From assembly GCA_958450365.1 (NCBI GenBank), contig CAUEEP010000893.1, positions 519,501 through 583,500 of the forward strand: a DNA stretch of 64,000 nucleotides, given 5' to 3'. The notes under the pieces are model-generated. The model did no database searches. It had not been told where the DNA came from and worked only from the letters and a program-made list of their open reading frames with translations. Of this stretch, positions 20,387-30,479 are shown piece by piece (the first letter of the stretch is position 1; every line of letters starts with the position of its first letter). The translations under genes and the position numbers were made by a program. The stretch comes from Mesorhabditis belari (Eukaryota; Nematoda; Chromadorea; Rhabditida; Rhabditidae).

Positions 20387-20914
20387 TTTGCTGAAATTGG
20401 GCCCTCCAAATTTCTATTTCCCAGTAAGTTATTCGATTAATTGATAGAATCTTTTGTTTTTGTCATGTAAAAAAGGAAGTGTTTTTCTGTCCGTCACACG
20501 TGGTTTACTCGTCATCTGGTTTAAATTTCAGGGTGCGCTTTTTTTCTTAGATTGATAATATCATGCTGACGCCTTCAAAAAAATTAGAAAATTCATCGTC
20601 TACTTTTTTAAAAGTTAAAAAGCCGCTAAACCACGGCCCTTTTTTGCCTCGGCGGTCTATGGAAGGGAGTGGTTAGCGTTCCAAGAGGATGCCGGGTTCG
20701 ATTCCCGTCGGCTCCAAACTTTTTTTTGCCTTAAATGTTTCCAGGCATGGGGTTGAAGTATGCAAATTTGAGTTATCGTTAGGCGGGTTTTTCGGCTGTT
20801 TGAACTCATATTTTTCTTTGCGACTGATTTAATTTTTTTTGTGCTTTTAACTTTCCATTTAAAGCAATTTAATTACAAACTTACAGCATCCTTTATCGAG
20901 TGGACAGCTTCTAA
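20387..20914. other. Upstream region of the coiled-coil gene, with tRNA-like unit
   Basis: A tRNA-like sequence (20650-20718: A-box-like GTGGTTAGCG, B-box GGGTTCGATTCCC) is followed by a T-run that could terminate Pol III. Its acceptor arms do not pair. The coiled-coil start ATG is preceded by an acceptor (ACTTACAG, 20886). Confidence 0.5.
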
Positions 20915-23758
20915 ATGTTTCATGAATCTCGACAAGAACTTCAACAACACAAGAGGCGTCATTCGCTTGATCGGTTTGTTGATTTTCACTGAATATTTAT
21001 TTCTTTTCGTCTAGGATTTCGTCGGGACCATCGACTTCGAGATCACCCGACTCAACAATAGTTGATGTAGAAATTGGGACTGCACACAAACAGGTTAGTT
21101 GAATTAGTTACTATTTTAAGTTTAAGATTAACTGGTACGAAGGCAGGGGGGCAGGGGGCCACCTAAAATTTTCTCAAATGTAGTTTTCCTGTGGTAATTT
21201 ATGGCGCTGGTCACGAAAAAAAAGCATTTTTAGGTTATACTTTCAATTAAGAAGCATTTTCCCAAGTATTAATAACCGGTTACTTCCATTTACTAAATCT
21301 GTGTCGCATTTGCGCTGTCTGCTAGAAGCCGGAAGGTAGCGGGGGGCTTTGTGTGTTTGTTAAGCCTATCGACCTTCCAGCTTTGGCGACCGTCGCGCTC
21401 CGGGATGTTGCAGCCAGGTCACACGGACACCTTCTGCGCAGTAGAGGTGCCGAGCCAAAGTCGAGGTAAATATATGGCGCCTATGTAAAAATAGACGAAA
21501 AAAGAATAACTTAAAAATGTTTTTCCTGATCAGCGCCATCAATTACCCTAGAAAAACTACATTTGGGAAAATTTTAGGCATCCCCCCAGCTGCCTTAGTA
21601 CCGATGAACTTTGTTGGTTTAGAGAAATTTGAATCAAACTCCTTCTCCAGAAATGCCTCGAGACAACTTCCAATACCAGCCGACAAGCGACAACACCCGC
21701 AGGTGGTTTCTGTATTATTTTCTCTTCAACTGCCTCTTTTTAGACATTTCGATGCTCAAGCCCCCTCGACAAATCATGTGCCCAATCCTGCTTCAATAGC
21801 GCCAATTGTTCAACAGTTAGTTGTTTTAGTTTTACAATTCAGCCTTTAATTTTTTAGATTAGCTGATCAAATGACCGGTGCTTTTGGCGAAATCTCTGAT
21901 GCTTTTGAGCATCTTTCAAATTTGAAGGTGATGATCACAGTAGATGCACTTATGCGATTTTATTTTAAGATTACAGTGACAGAAGAAAGTCAACGCTTTG
22001 GTAGAGCCCCAATTGAACATAGGATCGCTCAGATTAAGGTAAAGTTTTGGTGGACTGGCAGTGTATTTATATTTGACATTTTACTGTTTTATGTTTTAGT
22101 CGTATACAAATGATTATTTGCGAGAACTTCTCGAGGGAGAAATACTCGGCAATCAACGACTGAATGAGAAAGTTCAACTGGTAACAAAAAGGTTTGCATC
22201 TTGGTTTACTTTATATATTGAAAGTTTTTAGAAATTTTGAGCTTGAGCGACGATTGGAGTTTGTGGAGACAAATATTGAGCGTGTACAGAAAGAAGCGAT
22301 TGATAAGGTGGGGTTTCATTAATTAATTACTGTTTAACTATGTTTAATTAATTAAAGCAAAGCCACTAAGTTCATTAATTTAGACTACTTGCTTAAGGTC
22401 TATTAAGAGAGTTCAAAATAATTTATGTTAAGGCCGAGCAAGTGATTCGCACGTTGATTGCCCGTTTCAGTGCCCAAGAGGCAAGTCTTATCACAGCCAG
22501 AGATACCGAAGCAAATAGTGCACGAGAGCTACGAAACACAAATCAAATCATGCAGGTTTGAACTTTACTTTTTAAGTTTTGATTCTTTTCCCATAGGTCA
22601 CACTGACGACATTAGAGGAAACAAAAGATCGGAACATGGCTGAGATTGCACAACTACAAAGGGTAAAACATTTGGGCAACTTTGTTAATTATGAATTGAA
22701 TCTAGGACTATGCTCAAAAAGTGGAGAATCTCAATCAAGTCAGCATGCAAAATGAAGAACTAGACAAACAGCTGGAGAACACAAGACGAAGTGAAAATGG
22801 TAAACTTATAATGCTAACTAGGAGGCAGTTAGATTACTTCAGATTTGCAACGACGTTTCAATGAGCTAGAGGAAAGCATGCGCCGTCTACAAGATGAAAG
22901 CCGCACTTTGACACGAGATTTTAATCAATGTAAACAAGACAACACGTTAGTTTTTTTGGCATACCTTAACTTTTTATTCAAGCCGACTCGAGCAACAAGC
23001 GACCAAAGACAAGGAGAAGCATCGGCAAGAATTGGTAACGACTGGCTTATAAACGTTTTAATTTATCTTTTCAGGAAATTCATCGAGATGACCTTCAGAA
23101 AAGTTGGGAGCAATTCAGGTTTCGGCTCGATAATGAACATCGACAAAAGGTTGATAAATATTGTTTTTCAAAAACCTTTTTTCAGCTGTCAGAGTATGAG
23201 CGGGAAAGCAAAAATCTGCAAAGAGTTCTCGACAATACAAGAAGGGATCTTTCTTACGCTCAAGCAAAGGTATTCGGTTTTTGTAACGACGCCTTTTTCC
23301 ATTTTAGGTTCGTGAACTCGAATTGAGTCGGGAAGATTTTGAGCATGCGATAAGGGACGAATTGCAAAGAACGATGATGGCCAAATACAGGGATATGGTC
23401 TTTGAGATTGCCCCAGAAAGACGTTTGTTAAATTTAGAAAGCTTCAAAGTCTACCTATATTTAGCAATTCCTCCACAAACGGTCTCGCTTCCAACTCGCT
23501 ATTTTTCAAACTCCACCTCTAGACCAGACCCATCGGTGTCAAATAAAGAAAATGGTGCTAAATGTAAGTGGTTAAATTAGTATTTAATTTTCCTTTTTTT
23601 TGCACGTCATGGCAGATTTTTTAAGCCCCAATGTTAATGTTTGAAAAAATTTTCACAATTCAGGTGATAGTCCAGGAAATAAACATGAGCTTCTGAAGCA
23701 GATTATCACAAAAGCTGTCAACAAAAGAAACGATCGACGATCAGGGCGGGGCGAATGA
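20915..23758 (+). CDS. Long coiled-coil protein with KEN box, about 514-528 residues
   Basis: Exons with closing phases: 20915-20973, 21015-21093, 21623-21702, 21744-21815, 21858-22038 (with an optional in-frame 42-nt intron 21928-21969), 22100-22191, 22232-22307, 22433-22555, 22597-22662, 22706-22799, 22843-22945, 22983-23034, 23075-23149, 23186-23269, 23308-23563 and 23664-23758 (TGA). Residues 1-100 are Ser/Pro-rich with a basic RRHSLDR site. Residues about 130-410 form one long heptad coiled coil (NQRLNEKVQLVTKRNFELER, NELEESMRRLQDESRTLTR). The tail has a KEN motif (VSNKENGAK), typical of APC/C degrons, and ends basic (KRNDRRSGRGE). The size and head-rod-tail plan recall filament or centrosome/spindle proteins, but I recognise no family. 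Confidence 0.75.
21138..21598. mobile_element. MITE with 75-bp inverted repeats in the coiled-coil gene intron
   Basis: The left arm begins CGAAGGCAGGGGGGCAGG and the right arm ends in the complement (CCCAGCTGCCTTAG). TA flanks both ends (21136-21137 and 21599-21600). The arms match through CCTAAAATTTTC, AAATGTAGTTTT and ATGGCGCTG. The GC-rich core carries no ORF. It lies in intron 2. Confidence 0.88.
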
Positions 23759-24027
23759 TCCGAGACGATGATCGTTAGCTTTTACCATTCTCTTAAATGT
23801 GCATTCAATTTTGCTTTTTTTCCAGGATTACTTGTTAAATTTTTCTTTCAAATAGGTTCCAGTCTATGTATAAACAAGTTGTTTATGTCGATACCAACGG
23901 AAAACGCTGACTAACGTTCGCGTTTTTCACTGGGAAGGTCCACGTTTTCCGCAGAATCTAAGTGTCTAGTCCTTTTATGCCAATAGCTGCGCACAGACGG
24001 ACGGACGTCTCTTCTGCTTTATATATA

Positions 24028-24545
24028 TTAGGTTGATGCAAAAGTCTTTTTCATTTTTTTCGTACTTCTGTTAAAAAGTAACAAATTCACCAATTAATCT
24101 ATAGTTTGCTCTATAAAAAAAGTGTTTTTTGTTCAATTTCCATCTTTTTAAATCAATTTCGGTTGACTTTCAAGCAAATTCGAGAGTGAAAAACGCCTTT
24201 TTCGTAAAAATCTATAAAAAACTCTACGGAAAAATTGGCTGAATGAATTTCTCTGAAATTTTGGCGAAATATCAAACTTTTTTTTCTCTATCTTTTATCT
24301 ATTGACACGAAGATAGGTTTTCTTTAGCTAAGGTGTCTAAACCGCATCATCGAGTTAGCCCTTTTTGACTACCCGACTTCATACTCTCAAGAAAATCCAG
24401 GCATAAAATATTTTTAAACCCGTTTTAAAGTTATTTTGCAGAAAAATAATTGGTTTTTCTAATGAAATCAACCGTAGTTTAATTGGTGCATTTGTTGGCT
24501 TGAAACGGCAGACGAAAAAAATGAAAAAGACTTGCATCAACCTAA
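24028..24545. mobile_element. Mariner-type MITE (TTAGGTTGATGCAAAAGT ends), copy 1, 518 bp
   Basis: Ends TTAGGTTGATGCAAAAGTCT and the complement AAGACTTGCATCAACCTAA, TA on both sides. These termini resemble the TTAGGTTGRTGCAAAAGT consensus of cecropia-type mariners. No transposase. A second full copy lies inverted at 45520-46038. Confidence 0.92.
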
Positions 24546-25463
24546 TAGTAGATGATTATTTTGCTGGTTGATTGGGTGGCCAATCTCTTACAAATCTTTC
24601 ATCGCTCTTGACTTTGATTTGCTCACTTTTCTCCTATCTTAACTGCCAAAAATTTTGATTTTACCTTTTGATTGTTTTTGAGATGATCATTTATTTTCTC
24701 GTGTTCCATATTTAGCATATCTACCTCATTGAAAGTGAAACTTTAACCCCTTGGGCTGATATTTGTATGTAGTTGACTTATCCTTTTATTACGATAAATT
24801 TGTCTTCCAGCTCTCTTGAAATCGCTCGCCAGAAATTTTTATGGTGTGTTTGTTGTGGAAGATGTTTCGAGAAGTGCTCCCGGAGGACACCTATTTTCCC
24901 CTCAAAGCTTGCGACCTGTTTTCTTTTTTGAATAGAGAAGGGAGTATGTTTGTGTGGGGATAAATGATTACATACGAGATATACAAAAAATGCGACGAAA
25001 CGAGAATGAGGCGGTGATTTCCGTAAAGGCTTCTTCCCCAAAAAGGTCTCCTCCATTTCCTCTTTCTTTTCCCAGAAAAGGTTGTTTTCCCCTATTTGCT
25101 TGTGTTCGTCGCTTTTCTTCTCGTTCTCTCGTGTAAATGTAAATGGGCTTACTGATTGAAGATTGAGAAGACGACCTTTTCTTTCTTTGATCTTTTTTCT
25201 CAACCAGTTCAAACACATGCCAAAAAAACAGCCTCTTGTAGACAACCGAATCACACAGAATCTTTTAGAAATTGCTTTCTCGACTTTGAAAATCTCTTGA
25301 AACCGCTTTTTTTTCGAGACTAACACCTCGTTTCGATTTTTCAACATAGGTAATCTTTTTTCATCTTGTTATGGTCGGCTGTTTGTGGTGTTTTGGAAAA
25401 TGGGATGTTAAAATAATCCAAAGTCTACTGCCAGCATGAGTTATAAATTAGTTATCGAAAATA
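24546..25463. other. Region with an unsupported 189-codon minus-strand ORF
   Basis: A minus-strand frame (24778-25347) stays open for 189 codons and is Lys/Glu/Phe-rich, without a domain, signal peptide or helix pattern that I can name. It lacks convincing splice or start context. Treat as unproven. Nothing else is visible here. Confidence 0.3.
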
Positions 25464-25972
25464 TTATCCAACTTTCAGTCCAAAGAATTTTCCCAACCTG
25501 CGTTGTCTTCCGAGGTGTGAGAAACGGCGCCGCCGTACTTTTTTCCAAATACAATTCTCCGGAGTGTGCAGCGGTACTCCTGGAAAGGTGGACTTGATAA
25601 TGACGGTAATCAGAACATTTTGTCCATAAAAGTTTTCTCGAACGTAAGAAATAGCGTATATTATGTTAAAGATGGCAAGCATGAGAACTAGGTAGTTGAA
25701 TCTGGTTTTTTTTGAAACTAGAACAAGCAAATCTTTGGCATCAAAATCGTCATTTTCACCGTAATTGACAAAAAAATCTAATTACAAAAAGTAAATTTGT
25801 GAATTCGCAACAGCGACTGTATGTCTTTTTGACCAAATTTCAGGTTAGACTTACTCAAGAGGCTGACCCAATGATCCATTTTTAAGGTTATTTTATAAAT
25901 GCATTTTAGCAATAGCAATAATATGGTTGATTGACTGATCAAGCATGCTGTCTTTACAATAATTGGTTTCAC
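25464..25972 (-). pseudogene. Chemoreceptor-like fragment with one TM segment
   Basis: Two minus-strand exons join in phase (about 25850-25972 ending TTGA/GTAAGT, then 25464-25793 after TTGTAATTAG). The second reads KKTRFNYLVLMLAIFNIIYA then ISYVREN, the look of TM2 in Str/Srd-type receptors, before a basic, non-membrane end. No other transmembrane exon follows. The first exon and its donor are partially duplicated at about 26225-26350 (a repeat of about 120 bp with a MDHWVSLL-type reading). This is probably the remains of a receptor. Confidence 0.35.
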
Positions 25973-27524
25973 TCAGCATCAAGGCTGTTCCTAGGACCAC
26001 ATTTCCAGGCCAAGGCCAAGCCAAAGCCAAGCCAATGAGCTAGCTAACTTAGCAGCTAACCGGAATCGAATGCAAGTAGGGATAATCAGGGACGGGGATT
26101 ACGGGGAAATCATCAGATTTGAATTTATCGGGGTGAAAAATACGATTTTGACGATATTGATGTACGAAAATTTGTATGGATTGCCTAGAATTTGCCTAGA
26201 ATTCTTGAAATGCTAATTGGCTTAACGAAAAAATCTAATTACAAAAAGTAAATTTGCGAATTCTCAACAGCGACTTTTTTTTGGCCTTTTTGACCAAATT
26301 TCAGGTTAGTCTTACTCAAGAGGTGGACGCAATGATCCATTTTTAAGGATATTATAGAGCTCTTTACAGTACAGTTACAGTATTACAGGCCATTTTCAAT
26401 ATTAATTTTTAAAAAAACACTCCTGTCTTAACTGCCAAAAATTTTGAATTTCTTGGAGCCGACTTGTAAATAATAGAACAAAATGTTCTTGAATTGGTGG
26501 ATTCGTTTTTAAGAAATTCCAGTCAAACTTTTTCCGAGAACTTTCTTTCCAATCTAATAGATTGTAAGCTGTTTATAACAAATTAATACTTGATTTCCAG
26601 ACTGGTCTCTCATTGGCACCGGCAGTGTTAACGGTTATTGTTCTGATCGTCGGCTATATTGCAAACATATCATCGATTCTTACAGGTTCGTTTACGAAAA
26701 TGGTATCATTGTTGCTGAATGAGAAATCATACTTTGAGGGGCAATGGGATGTGGAATTTTTAGCCAAAATACTAACAAATACTAACAAATACTAACAAAT
26801 ACTAAGGCATGTATCTCAGAAATTTGAGCATAGTGACGCCGGGCCGGCGAATCGATTGGAGCTATTCATTTCATTTTGAGTCTACCAGCTCGGGTTTAAT
26901 TGGTCTAAATAGACCTGCTTAACGAATCCGGGAAAAATTCTCAGCCAGTCTACCGGTTTGGTTTTTTACTACCCAAAACTCCTTCGAGCACGAAACCCCG
27001 TTCCTCCGCAAACCCTTATTTCTTTAGGCTTCATTTTGATACTAAACATGGCTAGATTCTGTTTTGCCATTCTTTAGATTTCCATCATTTCAGATAAAAA
27101 ATTTTCTGGACTCGTTAAGCTTATCGAGTCCCGCTTTGCTTTTTGCTTTGCTTATTATTACTTAATTTTAGCGTCTTCCTGACTTATTTCACCAACACAA
27201 TATCAAATAAAAAGTTTATATACGATCTATGAAAAAAAGAAACAACAGCGAAATTTTGTTGTCAATTTCAAAAATCGAGGTGAAAAATGCAAAGATACAA
27301 ATGTGCAAAGATGGAAAAATACTTTAGAAGTAAACGTGAAAAATTTTATGAAGGTCAAAGTTATTAATTAATTAAATGAGTGAGTGAAGATGGGCGAATA
27401 GGTGAGTTGAAATTTCTGTTGCAAGATCTGTTTCTCTTCAAAAACCCCCGTTCTTTCTTTTTCATTCGAAGAAGAGACGGCGAAACTTCTCGAAGAAACC
27501 ACCTCTGAAAATGTTCAAGTGTTT
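25973..27524. other. Intergenic stretch with receptor-fragment duplicate
   Basis: Holds the partial duplicate noted above, a plus-strand hydrophobic exon-like stretch (about 26600-26682, APAVLTVIVLIVGYIANI) after a TTTCCAG acceptor, and an AAATACTAAC microrepeat (26765-26808). No complete gene. Confidence 0.4.
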
Positions 27525-30273
27525 TTAAGCTTGCCAAGGATTTTGTAAGACCCAAAGCTTAATACTGTAACCAGGCAAAAGTAATAGACTCACGCTAAGT
27601 AACAAAAATATCTTTAATCGTGTCTTAATATCCGATATAACCCACCCCCAGAAAAAGAACCTGAAACCATCATCAGAAGGTGGGGCAAACTTTTGCACCA
27701 CCGCATTGTACGTTGGTGGGGCAAACTTTTGCACGCTTTGTTGTTGATTCATCGAATATCCGCGCACAGTTTGCTCAAAGAGTTCCTTGAGTTTTGCACC
27801 AAAATGGGGTAAAGCGAAGAGGATGGCTTTCATATTCTTTACATCATCGGTGGTGATGTGTTGCTGATGATTTCCGCCGGATTGCAAGGCGTGCTCAATG
27901 GCGGCTCGTTCTGCAAAGTGGTTGATTGATTAAAGAAATACCACTAGGTTTTAGATACTATCCGCTATTTTTCATCTGAATGAGTTCCTCTAAACTTTCT
28001 AGGTTTTCTAGAGCGTTTGAAATTGAAAATACTGTAATTTCAAAGTTCAAAGTGTAGCTACAATGACCTATCCTTAGTCCTGCTTAAAAATTCTAGATTC
28101 TTACTGGACTCCAAACTCAACATACCCTGTCGATACTCATCCAAACAGCGCTTCAGATTGGCCAGTTTCGTTCGATCTCCGCCCGCTTTGATACATTTTT
28201 TCTCTTCTTCAATCGACTTTTCCACATATTTCTCAAAAACATCGTTATAGGTCATAATCGCATTCTGCTTCAAGAAAACCGCGTTACGAATACTTGCATC
28301 CATCACAGTTTTCCGTTCATCTTTGTATTCTTTCACGATTTTCTCACACGATTCGATAATTTTCTGCTTTGTGATTCGAGCGTCTTCATTCGTTTGAATC
28401 GCATTCTTTATGTTCACATCTTCAACTGATTCGTTCGTTTTCACTTGCTTGAAGCGAATGTGCATGTGAGTAGACCATAAACAACCACAAACTGTACAAC
28501 TTTGCCCACCCCGCATTGCACAACATTGTTGTAGCTGAGGTTCGGGGAATCTCTCGGGATCAACGTTGTCCAATTGACAGTGATCATGACAAATCTGTTT
28601 GTAGATCGTTTGCAATTGTTCACTGTTCGGAATCGACTGCGTTTCGATGCATTTCGGACCCGTGCAGACGGTCATCGGATAGCTGAGTTCCTCGGTTTTG
28701 ATTCCAATTTGTGGGATCAACAACTTCTGTTGCAAATCATTGATCGTCGCTTTCGTGTTTTCAATCTCGACTTTTCGATCATCATACACTTTGATATTTG
28801 TCTCAATCAATTCATTAATGTCAGCCAAGGGTTTAGCCAGTTGGAGAATGATTCCACGAGCTTGATTCACTGAGAGAGTCTTGTCAACAGAATGCGGTTT
28901 GCATCCAGCCGCATAGTCAAGGAAGCGATGCGTCTCATCAGCCGATTTTGCCCAACTCGCTTCGAAATTTTTCATGTCATCTTCGCTAAACTCAACTCCA
29001 TCGTGATAGGCACAAACGAATTTGAAAGCCTCGTTGTCCAAGCAGAAGATCTTGCTCGGATCAAGAGCCACTTGAATCCCGTGTTTTGCTTGAAGTTCAT
29101 CGAGAAAAGCTCTTAAAGGGACGATTGTATCCCCTGGTTTGTAGAAAGTCCCACGGGCATTCGTGAAGAAAAACACGATATTCTTGGCGGCATCTTTGTG
29201 CAATTGAAGTAGCAACTCTCCAATGCAATATCTAAAGCTCAACGTCATCCGAGCGTCATTCGATTTGAACAATAGACAAATTGCATGTAAATTCTTGTAA
29301 GCTGCAATTGCATTCAGAATTTTCCTTGTATTCTCCTTGTCTTGTTCAATTCCACGAACATCTCCAATGCCAGGTGTATCAATGATATAAACATCATATT
29401 TCGGGTGTGGGAAGAGATAAGTTCGAGCGTCTTGTGTCGCGCTTTGTCCTTGTCCAAACACTTCATTCGTTGAGTTCCCAATGACAATTTGTCGTTGCTG
29501 ATAATTCTCGTCGCACATCGTGAACATTGATGGAATGATACAGATCGGCTCTGGTGCTTCCAATGCATCGGCAATGTGATCAAAGCTCATATAGTTTGCA
29601 ATGCCATTGATCCACGTCGATTTTCCGACTCCCGTTTCACCGAGTACAAGAATGTTGATCTCTTTTCGAGGCCCAGAGTATTGGTTGTTCTTTGATTGAT
29701 GGGAAGTGGGCAAGTCCGGCAAAACTGGCGGATTTCTCAAAGAGCTTGGCTTGCCTGAAATTAATTTTAATTGAAAAATTTGTGATGTGACAAAATTTAT
29801 TGTTTTTATTCTTTACCTTGAGGTGTAGCATCAAATCGTTGAGGAATCGCCGATGAAGAGTTGGATATTTGTTGATGCATCGGTGGAGAGAGAGCAGTCA
29901 ACACGGGCACTGGACGAGGATTTGCGATCTGAAAATTGATATGCAGATGACGATTATGAATAAATCAACCCGTTCTCTGTAAGGCGACCCCGAAGAAATT
30001 AAAAATCTACTGTAAACCATTGCAAAAAGATACATTTACATACAATTTGAGAGAACTAGGAATTATTTCTGATTAAGATCAAGTGATTTTTCAAAGATTT
30101 AAGAGTCACTAATTGAAATAGCATTACCCTAGTATTAAAAAGTACAGTAATCCTCGATTTCTTGAATGTTTTAATGCTTAGGTAAATAAATCTCCACTCA
30201 CTTGCTCGAAATCCTCGTTCTCGGCATCCGACGAATCCGACGAGAGCAAAGCGCTGTTTTGCAAGTGAGGCAT
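27525..30273 (-). CDS. Large P-loop GTPase with Cys-rich C-terminal region, 700 residues
   Basis: Five exons close to 701 codons: 30202-30273, 29817-29928, 28126-29754, 27661-27910 and 27525-27564. The start is MPHLQNSALLSS. The N-terminus is acidic then Pro/Ser-rich (residues 1-95). The G domain (about 100-320) has G1 GETGVGKST, a G2 Thr near SATQDART, G3 DTPG, and FFTNARG in place of a clear NKxD. Next is a helical segment, then a Cys/His cluster (VCTGPKCIE, ICHDHC, CCAMRGGQSCTVCGC, THMHI; about residues 420-500) that looks metal-binding, then charged coiled coil. The end has VQKFAPP twice. It resembles septin/AIG1-like (TRAFAC) GTPases of unknown role. The 96-nt last intron is in frame: retention would insert a hydrophobic LKIFLLLSVSLLLLPGY stretch. 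The paralogue is at 61540-62886. Confidence 0.87.
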
Positions 30274-30479
30274 CGATCCGTAAAGCAGTTTGTTTTGCTT
30301 AAAACGATAATTTGACAAGTAAACAGTATTTAAAATTCAACCCAGAAAATCTCTTGGATGAGATAACCAAATGGAAAATGAAAGAAAGCATAGTAGTGGA
30401 TGGTTTATTGACAAAATGAAATAGTTCGACAATGTTCTTGATTTTTATTTTGGAGAGCCGCCAAAAAATGACTTCACCC

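Noticed and set aside
20650..20718. Functional tRNA gene
   Set aside because: A and B boxes are present but the acceptor and anticodon stems do not pair; treated as a tRNA-like repeat. The same holds for 13555, 39601, 40328, 51692, 59748 and 60580.
24778..25347. 189-codon minus-strand ORF as a real gene
   Set aside because: Length alone is notable, but there is no domain, signal, splice or start evidence; kept only as an unproven note in the region entry.
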